From: CAYZJD01 sp964478455
GTDB taxonomy: Bacteria > Acidobacteriota > Terriglobia > Bryobacterales > Bryobacteraceae
DNA length: 6,749 nt
Direction of reading: 5' to 3'
Assembly: GCA_964478455.1 (NCBI GenBank)
Contig: CAYZJD010000267.1
Span: 1 to 6,749, forward strand
Shown in pieces: positions 6,732 through 6,749 of this stretch; position 1 is the first letter of the stretch, and every line of letters begins with the position of its first letter. A program made the position numbers and the translations under genes. A model generated the notes under the pieces. That model was given only the letters and a program-made list of their open reading frames with translations, was not told the DNA's origin and ran no database searches.

Positions 6732-6749
6732 AGACCGTTACCATCAGAG
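6728..6749 (-). other. Possible 3' end of an upstream operon gene (ATGA junction)
   Basis: The ATG of the exported glycosidase-like gene is immediately part of an ATGA. The TGA at 6730-6728 closes a frame that is open to the right edge and would end a protein in SDGNGL. Only about six codons are visible, which alone proves nothing. Two of the three tight junctions in this operon use the same four-base overlap, so an upstream gene ending here is plausible. No clear Shine-Dalgarno is seen before the ATG, which also fits coupling. Confidence 0.35.

Noticed and set aside
6690..6745. Small minus-strand frame starting at the ATG near 6745 (about 20 residues, MVTVYENDILRW...).
   Set aside because: It overlaps the start of the exported protein out of frame, has no ribosome-binding site inside the window, and is too short to support as a leader peptide.

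Overview
The window is GC-rich and densely coding, and every gene I can support lies on the minus strand. Transcription therefore runs from right to left. There are four complete genes and one gene cut by the left edge. The mix is a large secreted carbohydrate-active protein, an enolase-superfamily acid-sugar dehydratase, a mutarotase-like protein, a short-chain dehydrogenase and an IclR regulator. This suits a free-living polysaccharide degrader; Acidobacteriota (Bryobacterales/Solibacter-like) or a similar soil bacterium is my guess. No rRNA or marker gene is present to fix the taxonomy.

Layout in order of transcription: (1) 6731-3531, a 1066-residue exported multidomain protein with a signal peptide, a discoidin-like domain, a beta-sandwich, a clan-GH-D-like TIM barrel and C-terminal beta domains. 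(2) 3534-2410, a mandelate racemase-type dehydratase. (3) 2406-1471, an aldose 1-epimerase-like protein. (4) 1474-701, an SDR oxidoreductase that most likely starts at a GTG inside the reading frame. (5) 649 to beyond base 1, an IclR-family repressor or activator truncated by the window edge. The junctions are an ATGA overlap, a 3-base gap, a GTGA overlap and a 51-base gap. Genes 1 to 4 are thus almost certainly one translationally coupled operon. The start of gene 1 also sits in an ATGA, which hints that another gene of the operon ends just beyond the right edge.

Reading the genes together: an exported glycosidase-like protein would release or bind a sugar outside the cytoplasm. Inside, mutarotase, dehydrogenase and acid-sugar dehydratase match the core of a non-phosphorylative oxidative route (sugar to lactone or acid to 2-keto-3-deoxy acid), with IclR as the likely local regulator. 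The lactonase, aldolase and transporter that would complete such a route are not in the window, and the substrate cannot be read from the sequence. The most promising unknown is the 1066-residue protein, whose catalytic barrel I cannot place in a family with confidence. There are no RNA genes, mobile elements, CRISPR arrays or obvious repeats.
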